Part shown: positions 59,466 to 64,000 of the stretch, in pieces | Position numbering within the stretch: the first letter of the stretch is position 1 | Layout of the letters: the number at the start of each line of letters is the position of its first letter | Assembly (NCBI RefSeq): GCF_002163855.1 | Contig: NZ_CP019332.1 | Location: forward strand, 285,213-349,212 | Reading direction: 5' to 3' | DNA length: 64,000 nt | DNA from: Winogradskyella sp. PC-19 | GTDB lineage: Bacteria > Bacteroidota > Bacteroidia > Flavobacteriales > Flavobacteriaceae | The notes under the pieces: generated by a model | Told to the model about the DNA's origin: nothing | The model's database searches: none | What the model saw: the letters and a program-made list of their open reading frames with translations, nothing else | Program-made: the position numbers and the translations under genes

Positions 59466-60110
59466 TTATATTGAAGAAAGAAGTTCTTTGTTTTGCGAAA
59501 CCCAGTTGGACAGTGCGTCTTGATCTGAAGTAAGACTAAGCTTTTTTATAATATTAGCACGATGTTTTTGCACGGTTCTAATTGAGATAAGCAATGTTTC
59601 GGAAATCTCTTTAGACGATTTTTCATTAGAAATAAGCCTTACAATAGTACGCTCAGAAGGTGATAGCAATTTTATTTTCTCTATTTCTGGTGATATTTGA
59701 GACTGAAACACGTCGTTAAATGTAGAGCTATAATAGTTTTCGCCTTCAAGTACTTTGTAAATGCATTTTTGGATTTCAGAAAAGGGTTCGTCTTTAAGTA
59801 AGTAGCCAGAGATGTTTAGTGATTTTGCCTTAAAAATATAACGACTTTCTTTATGTGAAGTCAAAATAATAAATTTGGTTTGAAGGCTTTTTTCTTGGCA
59901 TTTATTAATGACTTCAAAACCAGTTAACAGAGGCATTTCAATATCTAATATTGCAATTTCTGGAGTTTCTGAAGCTAATTTTTCTAAAGCTTCAGCACCA
60001 TTAGTTGCAGTTAAGATATTCTTATAGTTATTACTAAGTAATTCGTCCTTAAGCCCTTTTAAAAGCATCGGGTGATCATCTGCGACTAATATTTTTATAT
60101 TTCTATTCAT
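59466..60110 (-). CDS. LuxR-type response regulator
   Basis: 214 aa. Receiver domain with ADDHPMLL (D11, D12), phosphorylated D56 in ILDIEMPLL and the signalling K near 106. A C-terminal LuxR helix-turn-helix has LLSPSERTIVRLISNEKSSKEI and RTVQKHRANIIKKL. Partner of the kinase three bases upstream. It likely binds DNA upstream of the next genes. Confidence 0.92.
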   Translation of the reverse strand: MNRNIKILVADDHPMLLKGLKDELLSNNYKNILTATNGAEALEKLASETPEIAILDIEMPLLTGFEVINKCQEKSLQTKFIILTSHKESRYIFKAKSLNISGYLLKDEPFSEIQKCIYKVLEGENYYSSTFNDVFQSQISPEIEKIKLLSPSERTIVRLISNEKSSKEISETLLISIRTVQKHRANIIKKLSLTSDQDALSNWVSQNKELLSSI

Positions 60111-60113
60111 TAA

Positions 60114-63095
60114 CTATGATAAACGTATTTTTGCTTTGGTTATAGTGCCTCCATCAATTTTACTATCAATTAATAACTCTCCATTTAATATTTTGATGCG
60201 TTCTTCGAGTGTTTTTAAACCTAAGCTGTTTTTGTTTTTAGCTGAGGTGACATCAAAGCCTTTACCGTTATCCTTTATTAGCACTAAAATAATATCTTTT
60301 TCTTTTTCGATGGTAATAGATAGTGCTTTGGCTTCTGCATGCTTTAAGATATTATTGATGCACTCTTGAACAAATCTGTACAAGTGTAAAGCTTTTTCAT
60401 CAGTTAAGTTATCGTCAATATTTTCAATATCTGTAGATACAAAAAGGGCATTGTTTTCGTCAATATCTATAGCAAGCTGTTCTATGCTTTCGGTAAACCC
60501 TAACTGTTTTAATAAAGGTGGAAATAATCCACGCGAGATGTGTCTTACTTCTTCAAGTGTATTGTTAGTAAGTGCAGATATTTCTTCTTGGTTATGATTT
60601 TGTGCTTTTCGTTTTATTAGCGTTAGTTGCTGACTTACACTGTCATGCAGTTCACTTGCTATGCGTTTACGTTCGTCTTCTTGTGATTGAATAAGGTCTA
60701 ATGCAAATTGGTCCTGTAGTTTTTTACGCAGTTGAAATTGTCTTAAAAAATAGAGCAAAACTCCTATAACCAAGCAACTTATGGCTACCATAAACCACCA
60801 GGTCTTATAGAAAAATTCTTTACTTAAAATTGGTATAATTAGAGATGTGCCAACTTTGTTACCAGAATAATCTAATGCCTCAATTTCTAAATTATAGTTT
60901 CCTGAAGCAAGATTTGGAAATTGGATGAAGCTTTGGTTTTTTAAGTCTATCCATTGGTTATTATTTAGTCTATATCGGTAAAAATAATCATTGGCAAGAC
61001 CGATATTATTTTTTAACGCGAAATCAAGAGAAAGTGCACGGTTTTCAGTTGGTAGCTCAATGATGAAGTCTTTTTCATCTAAAATTTTTCTATTGCTTAA
61101 ATCTGAAAATCGTTCGGTTTCTATATTGTAATAATTAGTATTTAATAAGGTGAGTTGGGCATTATCTTCTTTTGGTCTTAGCTTATCTGGATTAAAGAAA
61201 TTGACACCTGAAAGCGTCCCAAAATAAATGCCATCATCTGTTTTGAGCGAACTGTATCTATTCCCTTCATAATGACTGAAACCATCTTTTTCCGAATATC
61301 GCCTTGTGGTTCTGTTCAATGGATTATAAGCTACTACACCATTAAATGTATTAATCCACCATGTGTTTTTATGAACAATGACACCAGCAATGCCAGCATT
61401 TAGTTCATCCTCATAAATTATAGAGAAATTATTTTTCTTTGCATCGTATGTGTAAATATGTCCATTTCTTGTTCCAAATAATGGATTGCCTTGATCGTCA
61501 AATGCACAAACAAAAACAAAATTATCTTTTAGATCGGTTTGTAACCAACTCTTTTTATTAGTTAAATCATAGATTAAAATCCCTTTGTCTGTAGCGCCGA
61601 GGATGCGATTATTCTGTAAAACCAAATCAAAAACACTTAAGCTATCTGTTTTGATAATGGAGGAATGTTCTCCAGTATTTTTATTAAAACGCATCAGATT
61701 ATAGCCTACAGTAGCGTATACAAAGATGCTATCATTAAGACTCCTAAAGTTCTTTATTGGGTAATGCCGGTACGATTTTGACTTAAATGTTAAAGGATCA
61801 ATTTTAAGAAAACTGCCATTACTATGACTCCATATTAGACTATCATCGAAAATTATATTACGTGTAGATCGTGGACTTATGGACTTTCCATTTTCCAATA
61901 GTTTTAGCGGCTCCACAACCTGAGACTCTTGGTTAAAGTTAAACCATCCGTTATTTTCTGTTGCAATAATAATATTTTGAGTATCCTTTTTTTTGATAGC
62001 ACGGATAGGATAGTCTTTTAAATAAGTGGTTACTGAAGGATTCCGAAACCTATAATGATGTAGATTTCCATTGTAAAAAAGCCATAATTCTTGCTTAAGG
62101 TCGTTTGAATAGGCTTCAATGGTATTTACTGGTTTAAGAGTATTGTCTTTATAAAGTGTTTTAATGGCGTCCAGCTCAACGGATTGAAAAATCACAGTAT
62201 TTTCAAAACTTGAAAACATCATATGTTTTCCCTTTTTGTCCACTACGACTTCTAATTGGTTTTTGGTATTAAGTTTTGGATTTGTTGATTTTAAGTCAAA
62301 TGTTTTAAAGTCAATAGCATATAATTCGTCCTTGGAATCAACTTGAGCGTAGTTTAGGCCTTCGTATTCAAATGTCTTTGTAATCCAAAACTTTTTTCTC
62401 GCAATATCTGATTCTCGATCAAAGTCATCATTTTTAAACTGCTTAAAGATTTGACCCTTCCAGTCGGTAAAGACAATAGGGAAATTATTATCGCTTATTA
62501 TGCAATAAGATTCTTTAAATATTAATTCTGTTCCGCTATCTAAAACAAATTGTTGAGGAATATCAAGGGTAAATTTGAAAATTAGATTAAACGTAAAGTT
62601 ATCCGTAATTTCATACAGACTAATGTCTTTATTGTTTTGCGCTAACACATAATTTTTCCCATTGTAACCAAACACCTTTGAATGCGAGTACGCCTCAAAC
62701 TTTTGATAGGTGAAAGTGATGCTGTAAGGGTCAAACAATATAATCTTCTCTTCAGATTCTGAATTTAATACAATTAAAATCTTACCATCTTTACGTTTAA
62801 ATAATTGTGAAACTTCATTGGTGGTTTTCGAAAGATTTGGAATTGTAATTTCCTGAAACGTGTTACCATTAAAGCGCAGCAATGCGAGTTCTTTTGAAGT
62901 GGACAATATGGTCCTAATATCATTATCCATACCTCCAAGCCACAAAAAGCCATCATCATCAGAACACATACTATTAACTCTATCTAGTTTTAGTCCATCA
63001 TCTTTAGAGAATGTACGTTTCTGGAATTGATCTAAGGATTGACCGAAGGTTTGGAGCGAAAGATTTAAAAAAAGAAAAAGTAAATACTTCTTCAT
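60114..63095 (-). CDS. Two-component histidine kinase with sensor beta-propeller
   Basis: 993 aa. Signal peptide (LLFLFLNLSLQTFGQ), a two-component regulator propeller (to about 640), a Y_Y_Y domain (about 690-770), a membrane helix (WWFMVAISCLVIGVLLYFL), a HisKA_3 dimerisation part with phospho-accepting H817 in SELHDSVSQQ, and an HATPase_c with DNGKGFD (about 960). The periplasmic propeller senses an extracellular signal, perhaps a polysaccharide as in SusR-like hybrid systems, though here the regulator is separate. Three bases from the RR gene. Confidence 0.92.
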   Translation of the reverse strand: MKKYLLFLFLNLSLQTFGQSLDQFQKRTFSKDDGLKLDRVNSMCSDDDGFLWLGGMDNDIRTILSTSKELALLRFNGNTFQEITIPNLSKTTNEVSQLFKRKDGKILIVLNSESEEKIILFDPYSITFTYQKFEAYSHSKVFGYNGKNYVLAQNNKDISLYEITDNFTFNLIFKFTLDIPQQFVLDSGTELIFKESYCIISDNNFPIVFTDWKGQIFKQFKNDDFDRESDIARKKFWITKTFEYEGLNYAQVDSKDELYAIDFKTFDLKSTNPKLNTKNQLEVVVDKKGKHMMFSSFENTVIFQSVELDAIKTLYKDNTLKPVNTIEAYSNDLKQELWLFYNGNLHHYRFRNPSVTTYLKDYPIRAIKKKDTQNIIIATENNGWFNFNQESQVVEPLKLLENGKSISPRSTRNIIFDDSLIWSHSNGSFLKIDPLTFKSKSYRHYPIKNFRSLNDSIFVYATVGYNLMRFNKNTGEHSSIIKTDSLSVFDLVLQNNRILGATDKGILIYDLTNKKSWLQTDLKDNFVFVCAFDDQGNPLFGTRNGHIYTYDAKKNNFSIIYEDELNAGIAGVIVHKNTWWINTFNGVVAYNPLNRTTRRYSEKDGFSHYEGNRYSSLKTDDGIYFGTLSGVNFFNPDKLRPKEDNAQLTLLNTNYYNIETERFSDLSNRKILDEKDFIIELPTENRALSLDFALKNNIGLANDYFYRYRLNNNQWIDLKNQSFIQFPNLASGNYNLEIEALDYSGNKVGTSLIIPILSKEFFYKTWWFMVAISCLVIGVLLYFLRQFQLRKKLQDQFALDLIQSQEDERKRIASELHDSVSQQLTLIKRKAQNHNQEEISALTNNTLEEVRHISRGLFPPLLKQLGFTESIEQLAIDIDENNALFVSTDIENIDDNLTDEKALHLYRFVQECINNILKHAEAKALSITIEKEKDIILVLIKDNGKGFDVTSAKNKNSLGLKTLEERIKILNGELLIDSKIDGGTITKAKIRLS

Positions 63096-63235
63096 TAAGC
63101 AGGTTGTTATTTTTTGATAAGGCCTAAAGTTACAAATTGTAAAGAAATCCTATTCTATTGTTCATAATTATTCATAAAACAACTAAGTATAACTGCATAC
63201 ATTGCTTAATTTCACTTTTTGTAAAAACATCAAAT

Positions 63236-64000
63236 TTGGACAAGTATTTAAGTCAATTAAACGAAGCGCAACTCGCGCCAACTATACAGAAGGATGGACC
63301 AATGATAGTTATTGCTGGCGCTGGCTCTGGTAAAACACGTGTTCTTACATATAGAATTGCTTATTTAATGAGTCAGGGTGTTGATGCTTTTAATATTTTG
63401 GCATTAACCTTTACCAATAAGGCTGCTCGTGAGATGAAAGGCAGAATTGCTGATATAGTTGGAGATGGCGAGGCCCGAAATTTATGGATGGGAACATTTC
63501 ATTCTGTATTTGCTAAGATTTTGAGATTTGAAGGGCATCACTTAGGTTTTCCAAGTAATTTCACCATTTACGACACCCAAGATTCTCAAAAGCTACTAAA
63601 CTCAATTATTAAAGAGATGGGTCTTGATAAAGATATTTATAAAACCAAACAGGTTTATAGCCGTATCTCATCTTACAAAAACAATTTAATTACTGTAAAA
63701 GCATATTATAAAAACCCAGAGTTAATGGAAGCCGATGCTGCCGCTAGGCGTCCAAGAATGGGTGAAATTTACCAAGAGTATGTAGAGCGTTGTTTTAAAG
63801 CAGGCGCTATGGATTTTGATGATTTATTGTTAAGAACCAACGAATTATTAACGCGTTTTCCAGCTGTTTTAGCTCAATATCAAAGTAGATTTAGATACAT
63901 TTTAGTTGATGAGTATCAAGATACAAACCACTCACAATATTTGATAGTACGTGCTTTAGCGGATAGATTTCAGAATATTTGCGTCGTTGGTGATGATGCG
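63236..64000 (+). CDS. UvrD/PcrA-family ATP-dependent helicase, N-terminal part
   Basis: Partial: runs off the window end after about 255 codons. No ATG is found before the conserved start DKYLSQLNEAQLAPTIQ, so TTG at 63236 is chosen. Walker A IAGAGSGKTRVL, TFTNKAAREMKGRI, DFDDLLLRT, and VDEYQDTNHSQY (Walker B/motif II) are visible. SF1A helicase for repair, replication restart or recombination control. The rest of the gene is outside the window. Confidence 0.92.
   Translation, partial: MDKYLSQLNEAQLAPTIQKDGPMIVIAGAGSGKTRVLTYRIAYLMSQGVDAFNILALTFTNKAAREMKGRIADIVGDGEARNLWMGTFHSVFAKILRFEGHHLGFPSNFTIYDTQDSQKLLNSIIKEMGLDKDIYKTKQVYSRISSYKNNLITVKAYYKNPELMEADAAARRPRMGEIYQEYVERCFKAGAMDFDDLLLRTNELLTRFPAVLAQYQSRFRYILVDEYQDTNHSQYLIVRALADRFQNICVVGDDA

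Noticed and set aside
1-64000. CRISPR arrays, IS transposases, rRNA operons
   Set aside because: No periodic spaced repeats, no DDE or Y1 transposase and no rRNA-like stretches were seen.

Overview
The window is chromosomal DNA of a Bacteroidota bacterium, almost certainly a Flavobacteriaceae member; the genus cannot be fixed from sequence alone. Supporting signs are the low GC content, promoters of the Bacteroidota type (TTG, about 20 bp, TAnnTTTG) in front of both tRNA genes, two secreted proteins with type IX secretion (T9SS) C-terminal sorting domains, a TonB-dependent receptor with a carboxypeptidase-like N-terminal domain, bacillithiol synthesis (bshB1), and a tpx-dgkA-ftsK-lolA-lptG-ribBA gene run.

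Left chromosomal part (1-5058): bshB1, tRNA-His, two tandem M28 zinc-peptidase lipoproteins (only one keeps an inserted middle domain), a small membrane protein, a DUF3108 protein and tRNA-Ser(UGA).

Integrated element (5059-26766, about 21.7 kb): it sits in the 3' end of tRNA-Ser and is bounded by a 13-bp direct repeat, with identical 19-bp GGTGACC-type repeats inside both ends. Next to the tRNA are a tyrosine recombinase, a small excisionase-like HTH protein and a 498-aa protein that I read as a stand-alone, exonuclease-less, very divergent family-A polymerase. The cargo is a metal-handling island: a TonB receptor, a Fur-family regulator, DUF3703, a MerT-MerP fusion, a GDCCVxC protein, a P1B ATPase, Cys-rich secreted proteins and a seven-gene RND efflux operon (CusA, TolC, an acetolactate-decarboxylase-like lipoprotein, HMA-MauE, PepSY, CusB, HMA lipoprotein). 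The right end has a roughly 770-bp structured non-coding stretch, an unknown 249-aa protein and a 62-aa protein on either side of a shared control region. There is no relaxase, type IV secretion, capsid or transposase gene, so the element looks integrative but not self-transmissible by known means.

Right chromosomal part (26767-64000): the displaced tRNA-Ser terminator, a TPMT-like methyltransferase, a nitroreductase, a thioredoxin-like protein without cysteines, a KdnA-like aminotransferase, a GH16 glucanase with T9SS signal, a RibBA whose second half is degenerate, LptF/G permease, LolA, FtsK, DgkA, Tpx, a PAP2 phosphatase, PheT, a thioredoxin-like lipoprotein, a MiaE-like hydroxylase, a DUF2911-TPR protein, an amine oxidase, RecG, an M1 peptidase, a patatin, a DUF7935-like protein, a glutamate synthase-like protein, an M20 amidohydrolase, a 1402-aa surface protein, a propeller histidine kinase with its LuxR-type regulator, and the start of a UvrD/PcrA helicase that runs off the window.

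The most novel-looking material is the element's core: the polymerase-like protein, the structured non-coding region and the 249-aa/62-aa pair.
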